From the NCBI GenBank assembly GCA_021108185.1, contig JAIORJ010000186.1:1-36786 (forward strand): a stretch of DNA of 36,786 bases, read 5' to 3'. The notes under the pieces were generated by a model. That model was not told the DNA's origin. It made no database searches and saw only the letters and a list, made by a program, of their open reading frames with translations. Both the position numbers and the translations under genes were made by a program. The DNA is from Methanococcoides sp. Its GTDB lineage: Archaea > Halobacteriota > Methanosarcinia > Methanosarcinales > Methanosarcinaceae. This document shows, one piece after another, positions 17,361 to 25,163 of this stretch. Numbering within the stretch: position 1 is the stretch's first letter; each line of letters begins with the position of its first letter.

Positions 17361-18950
17361 ATGGCTAATCCTACAAACAACACACAGTCGAGTTCTCGTG
17401 GTACTGCAACCACGAGTACGACTCCGGATTCACGATTAAATGCGCGTCCTCATACAGTATTTCGTTACCGAGGTATGAAAAGAGAGTCAGTACAGCGACT
17501 TGACAGCTATGCAGCCTCCCTGCGGCAAGGGATGCAAGCCAGCGTAAGAACAATGTCCAATAGTCAACTTTTAGACGAGGCCAAGCTGCTGAACACTCGT
17601 CTTTTTGAATCAAAAGAAGAAATTGGTCCGCAGGAAAAAGAAGCGATTGCGGAAACCTTGATATTAATACGACAGGAGCTTGCGTACCGTATTCAAAAGG
17701 CTGCAGAACACCAAAAAACGACTCAACCGGTCCTTGAGCATATTAAATGGGAGGGTAAAGGCGGGCATGTCAATGATATCTACCCATTTTTCATGGTTGA
17801 TTATTGGTCGACCTTTGTAAAAACAAAGTCGCTGTCCAAGTTCATCCTCCCGAAGTCTGCTGAAATCGCCAAATGGACGAATACAAAACTAATAGAAGAA
17901 GCAGAAGGACTCAATAATATTTTTCAGAAGTATCTAACGGCGAAAGAAAAAACGAAAAAGAATATAAGCCCGATTGCGGACACATTAATCGTCATGCACA
18001 ATGATATGGATCGGCGGATTGGGGAGGCAACGAGAAAGCAAATGAAGTTCCCCCCCATTCTCAGAGGAGTTACCTGGCTTAGCGAGAATCTTGCAGGAAT
18101 TGCAGAGGGAGTTTCCCCGTTTTCAATGATCGATATCTGGAGCTTGTACAAAAGTTCGAAGCAACGACCGAAACGTCTTGTGAAACGATATTCTTTTGGA
18201 GATGAGGTAATAGAGGGGGATGTCCCTCAAAAACCAAAGAAATGTATAGTCCCTACAAGAATTACAGAGAAGAAGGCGGCAGATAGAGCGCGAAAAGCAA
18301 TTGATATTGCCGCTCGCTTGGCGAACTTCAAGGGGGAATTGTGGTATTACTGCATACTGCATCGGATGGGAAAACGCAATGCTGATATGTGGTGGATGGA
18401 CCAAAATGCGTTTATTGCAGCAGGCATTTTTGAAAAAGATTTGTTGGTAAACTTTAAGTTAAGGATTGAAAAAGATGCAGCAGTTAAGATTACTAAGATA
18501 GGGAATTATACACTTTCAACTAAGCAGATAACAAAACTGAACAAAATTGATAAAGATTGGGCACGAAAAATTGTATACCCTGAAGAATTCGGGATGACTA
18601 AGCATAGAGCTGATTTGGAGTGTATAAAGCTTGCAAAAGTGTTAGCTAAACCTGAACTGGACAAGTATTGGGTCCAGCATTTGAAAAATAGAAATGCCAG
18701 TAGAGAATTACTGAAAATAATAAGAGACTCATGGTGCGATGACAGGATTATCTTGACTAAATTAAGTGAACTTCGCAAGAAAACAGATGATGCATTTTCA
18801 CAGATGAAGACAATTGAAAATAGTGTGCCTAATTGTGATACTTCATCTACGGCGCCCTATCTTACCAGGAAAATTTGTAGTAGATGGAAAAAAGCGGTAG
18901 ATGACAATAATTCCTTTCTCAACTGTAAAAAAAAATATGGGGATAAATGA
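17361..18950 (+). CDS. Unrecognised 529-aa protein with an internal duplication
   Basis: The N-terminal 30 residues are Ser/Thr/Asn-rich and disordered. Two repeats of about 100 residues follow. Repeat 1 (about 65-165) begins NSQLLDEAKLLNTRLF and ends PFFMVDYWSTF; repeat 2 (about 172-270) begins NTKLIEEAEGLNNIF and ends PFSMIDIWSLY. Each is an amphipathic helical unit (with an ETLILIRQEL or DTLIVMHNDM core) closed by a W...PF.M.D.W signature. The C-terminal half (from about 285) is basic and helical, containing HRMGKRNADMWWMDQNAF, and ends in a Cys/Lys-rich tail. No enzyme motif, signal peptide or membrane helix is visible. The start ATG has only GGATGG upstream; translational coupling with the 1091-aa gene is likely. 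Confidence 0.7.
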   Translation: MANPTNNTQSSSRGTATTSTTPDSRLNARPHTVFRYRGMKRESVQRLDSYAASLRQGMQASVRTMSNSQLLDEAKLLNTRLFESKEEIGPQEKEAIAETLILIRQELAYRIQKAAEHQKTTQPVLEHIKWEGKGGHVNDIYPFFMVDYWSTFVKTKSLSKFILPKSAEIAKWTNTKLIEEAEGLNNIFQKYLTAKEKTKKNISPIADTLIVMHNDMDRRIGEATRKQMKFPPILRGVTWLSENLAGIAEGVSPFSMIDIWSLYKSSKQRPKRLVKRYSFGDEVIEGDVPQKPKKCIVPTRITEKKAADRARKAIDIAARLANFKGELWYYCILHRMGKRNADMWWMDQNAFIAAGIFEKDLLVNFKLRIEKDAAVKITKIGNYTLSTKQITKLNKIDKDWARKIVYPEEFGMTKHRADLECIKLAKVLAKPELDKYWVQHLKNRNASRELLKIIRDSWCDDRIILTKLSELRKKTDDAFSQMKTIENSVPNCDTSSTAPYLTRKICSRWKKAVDDNNSFLNCKKKYGDK

Positions 18951-18960
18951 TAAGGAGCAT

Positions 18961-19459
18961 ATGCCGCGGCTAATCGGGTAGCCGGGAGTATTTCTACCCA
19001 ACTACTTTTAAGCCGACTAAAAGGTATGCACTTTACAACAAAGAAGGAGATAATTTCAGTTTCTATGAGCATGAAATATCCTATAAGTTACATGGCTTAG
19101 GCCATTTGAACAATCCTTTTCCTAATGGTGATAAAGAATGGCATGCTGATATCTGGTTGGATATTCTGCGTTTACATTATGGGATTATAAAGCCAATAAA
19201 TATTGAAAGCAAGTATTCTTCTCTTTTTGCTACCCCACAACTTACAGTTAGTACTCCAAATGTACTAAGAAGATTTAAGAAAATTAACAAAAGGAAGCCG
19301 TGGTCAAAGCGGATAAAGCCTTTCAATTTTTGCAGTGTAGGTTTTCAGGTCATAAAGGAAGCTGAGAAACCTGTCAAGCCTTTAGCTCCTTTTTCCAATG
19401 ATCCTCAGAAAATCCGAATCATTTCTCTTCCCCACTTTCGTCCATCATCTCATCGCTAA
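18961..19459 (+). pseudogene. Fragment of a B-family DNA-polymerase-like protein
   Basis: An open frame runs from 18974 to the TAA at 19459 without any ATG; the only usable in-frame start is TTG 19106. Read from 18974 it contains FKPTKRYALYNKEGDNFSFY, then HEISYKLHGLGHLNNPFP, WHADIWLDILRLHYG, and VSTPNVLRRFKKINKRKPW followed by IKPFNF. The KRYALY plus HGLGHL-NP plus STP-x-LLRRF pattern recalls the thumb/C-terminal part of B-family DNA-polymerase-like proteins of large size; this is from memory. The body of that protein is missing upstream. The last 14 or so codons read through the 3' end of the resident ABC-ATPase gene, so the native C-terminus is lost. An AAGGAG-CAT-ATG at 18952-18963 opens a six-codon frame that a +1 shift would join to this one. 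Confidence 0.45.
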
Positions 19460-20117
19460 CTAAAACACCATCTTCGAGGGTGATCACTCTGTCAACATAC
19501 TCAGTATGCCAGTGTTCATGTGTTACCATTACAATTGTCTGGCCATGGTTATCATTCAGATCTTTGAACACATCCAGTACTTGTTTTGAGTTGTTGGTGT
19601 CCAGGTTTGCACAGGGTTCATCAGCAAACATTATGTCAGGCTTTTTGGCTATGGCTCTTGCGATCGCCACTCTTTGCTTTTCTCCGCCAGACAGTTCATC
19701 AGGGATCCTGTCCTCTTTTCCCTTCAGGCCAACCTTTTCTAATGCTTCAAGGGCGGTCTTATAAGACTCCTTTTTTGATTTTCCTTCCATCATGGAAAGC
19801 ACATAAACATTTTCAGCAGCACTCATCTCATTGATGAGTGCATAGTCCTGGAATACATAACCGACCTGCGTTAGCCTATAATAACTTCTTTCAGCTTCAG
19901 GCAAGCTAGAAACCTTTAATCCCCGAATGGTGTATTCTCCGGCAGTCGCATCGTCCAATAGTGCCAGTATCCTCAACAGAGTCGTTTTTCCACTACCGGA
20001 TGCACCCATAATGGCTACGAACTCCCCTTTCTTTATTTCGAATGAAACACCATTTAGAGCCTTGACAGCAGTTTCCCCTGACCCATAATATCTTTTCAGG
20101 TCTTTCACAACGATCAT
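19419..20117 (-). CDS. ABC transporter ATPase, MacB/LolD type
   Basis: 232 aa from ATG 20117 (MIVVKDLKRYYG). The frame extends 15 codons upstream inside the permease gene, but this ATG follows the permease stop by one base and has GGGGA upstream. Walker A GASGSGKTT, Q-loop VFQDYALI, signature LSGGEKQR, Walker B IMFADEPCANLD and switch His in VTHEHWH are all present. It powers the FtsX-like permease encoded just upstream. The 3' end overlaps by about 40 nt the antisense polymerase-like fragment, which suggests that foreign DNA was joined right at the end of this operon and replaced its terminator. Confidence 0.92.
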   Translation of the reverse strand: MIVVKDLKRYYGSGETAVKALNGVSFEIKKGEFVAIMGASGSGKTTLLRILALLDDATAGEYTIRGLKVSSLPEAERSYYRLTQVGYVFQDYALINEMSAAENVYVLSMMEGKSKKESYKTALEALEKVGLKGKEDRIPDELSGGEKQRVAIARAIAKKPDIMFADEPCANLDTNNSKQVLDVFKDLNDNHGQTIVMVTHEHWHTEYVDRVITLEDGVLVSDEMMDESGEEK

Positions 20118-20118
20118 T

Positions 20119-21327
20119 TTATCTTCCCCATATGGCTTTGAGTATGCTCTCTTTTGATACACTCCATGCAGGAAGTGTTCCGGCTATCACTGATAGTGTG
20201 AGCATGGTAATTATGCTTTGAATAAGCAGCATAGGGTCGATAACGGGCCTTATTTCCATGGTTTCGTAGAATACTACCGGATTTGCCTGGAAGTAAAGCA
20301 TGAGTGATAAGTATAAAGCCAATCCTGCGATTATTCCTAAAGAAACATAGAATGTACTAAGGAACGCATAGGACAATACTATTGATCTTGGAGTAATGCC
20401 TATTGCTTTTAAAATACCGATCTCTTTCTTTTTATTAAGTATGTTGATATAGATAATGATAAGGATCAATGCTGCACCCACGATCAAGCTCACGAACTTT
20501 GACATGATATCTATAGCACCCATACTTTGCATTGCCTGCTTTATGAGGGTCTCTGATTTATCAGCCCATGTGAAGACCTGCTCATTCACCCCGGCTTCTC
20601 TGATCTTGTCCTGGATCTGTTCTTCAGTCCCTTGCTTGTCGATCCTTACAACTACACTGGTAGCTTTGCTCTCTTCCAGCCCATATACTTCTTCGATCTC
20701 TTTGTAGTGGACCAGAGCATTAAGGTCAACAAGTTCAAATGTACCTTCCATGATGCCTTTGACCTTATAGGTCTTCTTTACGCCATTGCTGTATGTTACA
20801 TCAACAAGGGACCCTACCTTGACCTCACCCAGGTTATCGTATATCTCTGATCCGAAACCTGTACCTGCGATCATGGCACCGATGATGATCTCATCTCGGG
20901 AAAGCTCTCCCAGGAAATCCCCATCAGTGATAATATATGGATATTGTGATATTTCATATTCTTCTGTAGGAAGCATTCCTGTCACAGTTACTCCCACAAC
21001 ATTCTGTTTATGATCGATCGATGCCCCCACATCGAGTCTCTTCGTTGCAGCCCTTACGCCTTCAACAGCCCGGACCTTCTTCAAGACGCTATCAGCGTTG
21101 TTGATGTATGTGTTGTCGCCTGTTGGTTCTATGACAACATCCCCATAAGGGTAGTCCTGCATGAATCCAGTGAATAGAACGGTCATTCCTCCTATCATTG
21201 ATGGGAGGAACACTAAGTTCATAAAGATGAGCGAGAGAACAAAGACTATGAACACCAGTGTTTTTTTGTTCCCTCTTTTTACACTGCTGGATGCAATAAG
21301 AGCTCCCACCCTGATATCGTTTATCAT
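20119..21327 (-). CDS. ABC transporter permease, FtsX/MacB type
   Basis: 402 aa. One membrane helix near residues 24-45 is followed by a large extracytoplasmic domain of about 220 residues (MacB-PCD type: DVVIEPTGDNTYI, GVRAATKRLDVGA, DEIIIGAMIAGTGFG). Three helices follow near 280-300, 320-350 and 370-395. The cytoplasmic NKKKEIGILKAIGITPRSI coupling segment between helices 2 and 3 is the hallmark of FtsX permeases. Such proteins form dimers with the ATPase and transmit force across the membrane, for export, lipoprotein release or cell-wall control. The substrate is unknown. It is preceded by the CARDB protein gene (12 nt gap) and followed by the ATPase gene (1 nt gap): one operon. Confidence 0.9.
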   Translation of the reverse strand: MINDIRVGALIASSSVKRGNKKTLVFIVFVLSLIFMNLVFLPSMIGGMTVLFTGFMQDYPYGDVVIEPTGDNTYINNADSVLKKVRAVEGVRAATKRLDVGASIDHKQNVVGVTVTGMLPTEEYEISQYPYIITDGDFLGELSRDEIIIGAMIAGTGFGSEIYDNLGEVKVGSLVDVTYSNGVKKTYKVKGIMEGTFELVDLNALVHYKEIEEVYGLEESKATSVVVRIDKQGTEEQIQDKIREAGVNEQVFTWADKSETLIKQAMQSMGAIDIMSKFVSLIVGAALILIIIYINILNKKKEIGILKAIGITPRSIVLSYAFLSTFYVSLGIIAGLALYLSLMLYFQANPVVFYETMEIRPVIDPMLLIQSIITMLTLSVIAGTLPAWSVSKESILKAIWGR

Positions 21328-21339
21328 GTTGGAGACCTC

Positions 21340-22569
21340 TCATTCTTCTTTGTTGTCAGCAGAGTTAACGCTGCCTTCCATTAACTGCTTGATTATCTCA
21401 TCCTTTGACTTTTTCGTTCTGTAATTATTGTAGATCAGTCCACCAATAACCGCTAAGACGATCAATACGATTGCAGCTGTTCCTGCTCCACTATTACTTT
21501 CCAGGACAATAATGTTGATCTTCGTATCGATCTGTTCTTCCCCAAAATCATCACTATACGTAATGGTCACAGGGATCTCGTATTCCCCTGCTTGATCAGC
21601 TATAAAAGTAATTACTGCAGGTCCATCCTCATTTGGATCAAGAGTTCCTATGAATGATTCTTTTAATCCTTTGAATGGATGGTCAGCATAGACCCTGATT
21701 GAATTTATTGTTCTGTCGCCAGAGTTTTCGATCCTCATGGTCAATTCCACAGTCTCATCCATGTAGGGAAGGACCGGATCAACCTTCACAGATGCAAGGT
21801 TCAAACTCCCTTTTTTGTCAAGCACGGTTATTGTGATGTCATATTCATCCTTTTGCATGCCAAAATCATCTTCATACTCTATGATGACAGGTATCTCAAA
21901 CTCTCCTGACCGGTTTGCCTTGAACTTGAACAATGCAGTTTGAGTGCCATTCATGCCAAGAGTTCCAATTGTAGAGTTCTTAATTCCTTTAAACTCATGA
22001 TCTAGGCTAATTGATACAGATTTTGCTATTGCTTCCCCAAAGTTCTCTATGCCTAATCTTAAGTCAACTGTATCTCCCTCATAGATATATTCAGGACTGG
22101 TTTTGACAGAAGTGATCCTTGGTTCGGCATCTTCGCCTATCACACTGATCTCAACTTCATAATATTTCGTTGTCACTAACTCCATATTTGGATATGTCAA
22201 TCTCATCTTTATAATATGAGGCCCAGGTTTGGCATCAGAAGCTGTTCTCATGTGGTATATCAGGTGCCTTTCGCTTGTACTATAAGATAATTTAGGAATT
22301 TTAGTTACCAGGTCTTCTGTAAGTATAATGTCTGGGGGGATGCTGATTATTTCAAAGGTAATTTCTTCAGGAGCTTTGGATCCACAGCTCTCAATATTAA
22401 TCCCCAAAGTGAATTCTTCATCGATACCTATTGAACTGGGACTTATTTCCTGTACCTCTGCGTTTACGCATATCTCACCAGAACTTTGTGCTCCAGCAGT
22501 AGATATTCCTGTTAAGATAACCGTAAAAACCAATAAGAGCAAATATATCAGTCTTGTATGCTTATCCAT
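21340..22569 (-). CDS. Membrane-anchored surface protein with CARDB-type repeats
   Basis: 409 aa. A signal peptide (MDKHTR, then a hydrophobic run to about residue 27, GAQSS) is followed by an N-terminal beta domain (about 32-145) and two similar CARDB-like Ig domains (about 152-250 and 257-355). Both repeats share the pattern E/DTVxLxxxIENxGxxxxxSIxxxxxHxFKGxKxSxIGTLxxN, with a tail GE-EIPVxIxYxDDFG. A single C-terminal membrane helix (TAAIVLIVLAVIGGLIY) and a basic cytoplasmic tail complete it. This layout matches archaeal COG1361-type proteins encoded with FtsX/ATPase pairs, where they may act as the substrate-binding or adaptor arm outside the membrane. The ribosome site GAGGTG lies just before the ATG. 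First gene of the operon. Confidence 0.82.
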   Translation of the reverse strand: MDKHTRLIYLLLLVFTVILTGISTAGAQSSGEICVNAEVQEISPSSIGIDEEFTLGINIESCGSKAPEEITFEIISIPPDIILTEDLVTKIPKLSYSTSERHLIYHMRTASDAKPGPHIIKMRLTYPNMELVTTKYYEVEISVIGEDAEPRITSVKTSPEYIYEGDTVDLRLGIENFGEAIAKSVSISLDHEFKGIKNSTIGTLGMNGTQTALFKFKANRSGEFEIPVIIEYEDDFGMQKDEYDITITVLDKKGSLNLASVKVDPVLPYMDETVELTMRIENSGDRTINSIRVYADHPFKGLKESFIGTLDPNEDGPAVITFIADQAGEYEIPVTITYSDDFGEEQIDTKINIIVLESNSGAGTAAIVLIVLAVIGGLIYNNYRTKKSKDEIIKQLMEGSVNSADNKEE

Positions 22570-22922
22570 TATTTATTCACCTCAGTTCGAATCTTTTCTG
22601 TAAATTCAATAAGATCTTTAAAGATCAAGTATAATGCAGCCATTTGCCGATAACGACCCTCGATTATTTTGAACATTTCTTAATATATACTCTTCCAACA
22701 TTATATATAAAATATCACTGTAGTCGATTATAACGTATTTTGCTATCGATTTCTTGTTTTTGACCATAAAGTAGGCTACTTTATAGTCAAAGCCTATAAT
22801 AGCAGGTTTACACAATTTTGGTGATTTACTCAGTCCGATATGTTCGATAAATGGTGCTATCCATCGACTGAACAGTTGTTTTCATCAAAACGTTAATTTA
22901 TGCAGAACGCAATCTTATTCCG
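22570..22922. other. Divergent intergenic region between the CARDB operon and ccmA
   Basis: The leftward operon has a TATA-like run TATATATAAT near 22695-22710 (minus strand). For ccmA, TTAATTTA at 22893-22900 lies about 27 nt before the ATG, so the ccmA transcript would be leaderless. A long dyad lies between them at 22759-22791. A 65-codon minus ORF across the region has no support and is not called. Confidence 0.5.
22759..22791. promoter_or_regulatory. 33-bp near-perfect dyad, candidate operator
   Basis: The left arm TTTGACCATAAAGTAG and right arm CTACTTTATAGTCAAA are complementary around a single central G, with one mismatch. Its end half-site TAGTCAAA also forms the shorter dyad at 1192-1211. 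With almost no loop, it looks like a protein-binding dyad rather than an RNA hairpin. It could serve either divergent transcript. Confidence 0.5.
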
Positions 22923-23651
22923 ATGGATGCTATACTGTCTCTCAACAATGTCTCAAAGAAGTTCGGCAACATGCCTGTACTAAAAGGCATTGATCTGGGC
23001 ATAAATAAAGGGGAGTTCGTAGCTCTGCTGGGTGCTAACGGAGCAGGCAAGACTACCCTTGTAAAGATCATGTCAGCCCTCTCATCTCCTTCTGAGGGTA
23101 CTGTTATGGTCAATGGTAAAGACATTTCAAAGGACCAGGGTTCATTGAGGGCTATCATAGGTGTCATTTCTCATGAAACATACCTCTACAACGACCTGAC
23201 CGCAGTAGAGAATCTGCGCTTCTTTGGACAGATGTATGGTATCGACAGTAAGAAGCTTGAAGCTCGTATCAGTGAACTGTTGGAGCAGGTCGAGCTCGTA
23301 AAGAGGGTAGATGATCGTGTATCCACATTTTCCAGGGGTATGAAGCAGCGTCTCTCCATTGCAAGGGCACTTTTACATGAGCCTTCAATTCTTTTTCTTG
23401 ATGAACCTTATACAGGGCTTGACCAACACGCATCCCGCACATTTGAGAAGGTGTTGCTGGACCTTGACCCAAAGGACACCACAAGACTGATGATAACCCA
23501 TGACATCAGCAGGACGTACAACATGTGTGACCGTGTTATCATACTTGACAAGGGATGTATTGTCTTTGACAGCCTTATGTCTGAAGTGGCCTCGGCAGAA
23601 GAACTGAGGGACATATACTCATCACACGTGGGTGACAATGATACTTTTTGA
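22923..23651 (+). CDS. ccmA: Cytochrome c maturation ABC ATPase CcmA
   Basis: 242 aa. Walker A GANGAGKTT, signature FSRGMKQR (the Gly-poor variant common in CcmA-type ATPases), Walker B ILFLDEPYTGLD and switch-His MITHDISR are intact. CcmA with CcmB drives release of heme-loaded CcmE from the CcmC complex during covalent c-type cytochrome assembly at the outer face of the membrane. Identification rests mainly on the adjacent ccmB and ccmC. The start ATG has no ribosome site; a TATA-like box about 27 nt upstream suggests a leaderless mRNA. ccmB follows after 12 nt. Confidence 0.9.
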   Translation: MDAILSLNNVSKKFGNMPVLKGIDLGINKGEFVALLGANGAGKTTLVKIMSALSSPSEGTVMVNGKDISKDQGSLRAIIGVISHETYLYNDLTAVENLRFFGQMYGIDSKKLEARISELLEQVELVKRVDDRVSTFSRGMKQRLSIARALLHEPSILFLDEPYTGLDQHASRTFEKVLLDLDPKDTTRLMITHDISRTYNMCDRVIILDKGCIVFDSLMSEVASAEELRDIYSSHVGDNDTF

Positions 23652-23663
23652 TATGGGATCAAC

Positions 23664-24338
23664 ATGATACGTATTCTTCATATTGCAGCAAAGGACCTCA
23701 AAGAGGAGTTCCGCACCAAGCAAATGCTCAATTCAATGGTTCTTTTCTCATTGCTTGTCATAGTAGTGTTCAGTATCACATTTGCTCCTATACTTGGCTC
23801 TTCTCAAGACGTGGCAATGGTCGCTCCGGGTGTACTCTGGATAGCCTTCATCTTCGCAGGTTCCATAGGCCTTTCACGCTCCTTCGTGGCAGAACTGGAA
23901 AACGGCTGTCTCGAGGGTTTGAAATTATGCCCTGTAAGCAGGAGTGCCATATACACTGGAAAGATGATGGCGAACCTGTTGCTGATGCTACTGGTCGAGA
24001 TCATAACTGTCCCTCTGTTTGCGATCATGTTCAATTACTGCATAACAGGATATTTCTGGCTTGGTATCATAATATTCCTTGGTACTGTGGGTTTTGTCTG
24101 TGTGGGAACACTGCTTTCAGCTCTGACAGTGAACACAAGGACTCGGGAAATATTACTTCCTGTGCTGTTATTGCCTCTGTTGCTTCCTGCCCTTATCCCG
24201 GCTGTGATGGCTACCGGAAGTATCCTCATGGGTGCATCCTACGGCGATATCTCTCAGGAATTACGGCTTCTGCTTGTATATGATGTCGTTTTCTTCCTTG
24301 TGGCACAGCTTGTGTTCGAGTATGTAATACAGGATTAA
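23664..24338 (+). CDS. ccmB: Heme exporter membrane subunit CcmB
   Basis: 224 aa, the normal CcmB length, with six hydrophobic helices (about 25-45, 50-72, 95-120, 128-150, 160-182, 200-220). The N-terminus MIRILHIAAKDLKEEFRTKQ and the FAGSIGLSRSFVAELENGCLEGL segment after helix 2 are diagnostic for CcmB. It forms the membrane part of the CcmAB ATPase. It directly follows ccmA, likely in the same transcript. Cytochrome c maturation in this lineage fits Methanosarcina-type methanogens that carry multiheme c-type cytochromes. Confidence 0.9.
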   Translation: MIRILHIAAKDLKEEFRTKQMLNSMVLFSLLVIVVFSITFAPILGSSQDVAMVAPGVLWIAFIFAGSIGLSRSFVAELENGCLEGLKLCPVSRSAIYTGKMMANLLLMLLVEIITVPLFAIMFNYCITGYFWLGIIIFLGTVGFVCVGTLLSALTVNTRTREILLPVLLLPLLLPALIPAVMATGSILMGASYGDISQELRLLLVYDVVFFLVAQLVFEYVIQD

Positions 24339-24400
24339 AACTTATATATCGGTTGAGATGTACTACTTACATTGTTCTAAGTTGATCATCGAGGTTTCCA

Positions 24401-25108
24401 ATGTCGGAGAGTTTTTTAAGAGATAAGTTCCTGCCAGTTCTGTCCGCAACGACCATGTTGCTAGCTATTGGCATGATTATTTTCTACCTTCCGGATATGA
24501 AAGGTGCCTCTGGGGAAACCCTTGATATGAGCTTTAGGATATTCTATTTCCACATGCCTATAGCCATAACTTCCTATCTGGCCTTCACGGTGGTATTCTT
24601 TTCCAGCGTTCTGTTCTTGAGATCAGGTAACTATAATTATGACATTCTTTCCCGCTCGGCAGCTGAAGTAGGTGTCATTTTCGCGTTCCTTGTTCTGGCA
24701 ACCGGTTCCATCTGGGCCAAGGCTACCTGGGGATGGTATTGGGTATGGGAGCCAAGACTTACAACATCTCTTGCACTTTTTCTGGTCTATGTTGCTTATA
24801 TTGTGCTTCGGCAGGCAGTTGATGGTACGGACAAACGTGCACGTTTAGCGTCTGTTTTCGGAATACTCGGTTTTATCTCCGTTCCGCTGAGCTTTTTATC
24901 CATACGCCTGTGGCGTTCAGCTCACCCGTTGATGTTCGGTGACACTTCAGGCTCAAGCGGCGGGGGGCTTGAAGGTACTTCCCTTCAACTGACATTAGTG
25001 GTGAACGTCATTGCATTTGTCCTTCTTTTCATCACTCTTGTGGTGTACAAGATGCGAAACGAGCAGATGGAAGAAATGGCAGATGAGATCCGAGCTTCAC
25101 TTGACTGA
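24401..25108 (+). CDS. ccmC: Heme-handling protein CcmC, with Glu in the WWD motif
   Basis: 235 aa with six membrane helices. CcmC binds heme with its tryptophan-rich WWD loop and two flanking His residues and passes it to CcmE. Seen here: FHMPIAITSYL (His51), the loop WGWYWVWEPRLT (110-121) and SAHPLMF (His175). The usual WWD loop has Asp (WxWDxRLT); here it is Glu117. Start: ATG with GAGGT upstream; a TATATAT run before it (about 24342) may be a separate promoter, 62 nt downstream of ccmB. CcmE and CcmF are not in the window. Confidence 0.93.
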   Translation: MSESFLRDKFLPVLSATTMLLAIGMIIFYLPDMKGASGETLDMSFRIFYFHMPIAITSYLAFTVVFFSSVLFLRSGNYNYDILSRSAAEVGVIFAFLVLATGSIWAKATWGWYWVWEPRLTTSLALFLVYVAYIVLRQAVDGTDKRARLASVFGILGFISVPLSFLSIRLWRSAHPLMFGDTSGSSGGGLEGTSLQLTLVVNVIAFVLLFITLVVYKMRNEQMEEMADEIRASLD

Positions 25109-25163
25109 ACGCCTGACCCTGATTTAGCAAAACCTATAAACGAATGGTAGCTGATTAGAATGC

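Noticed and set aside
18857-19072. 71-codon minus-strand ORF across the end of the 529-aa gene
   Set aside because: It is antisense to both the 529-aa gene and the polymerase-like frame; there is no start signal.
22618-22815. 65-codon minus-strand ORF in the ccmA intergenic region
   Set aside because: It crosses the long dyad and the TATA-like runs of the leftward promoter, has AT-driven composition and no ribosome site.
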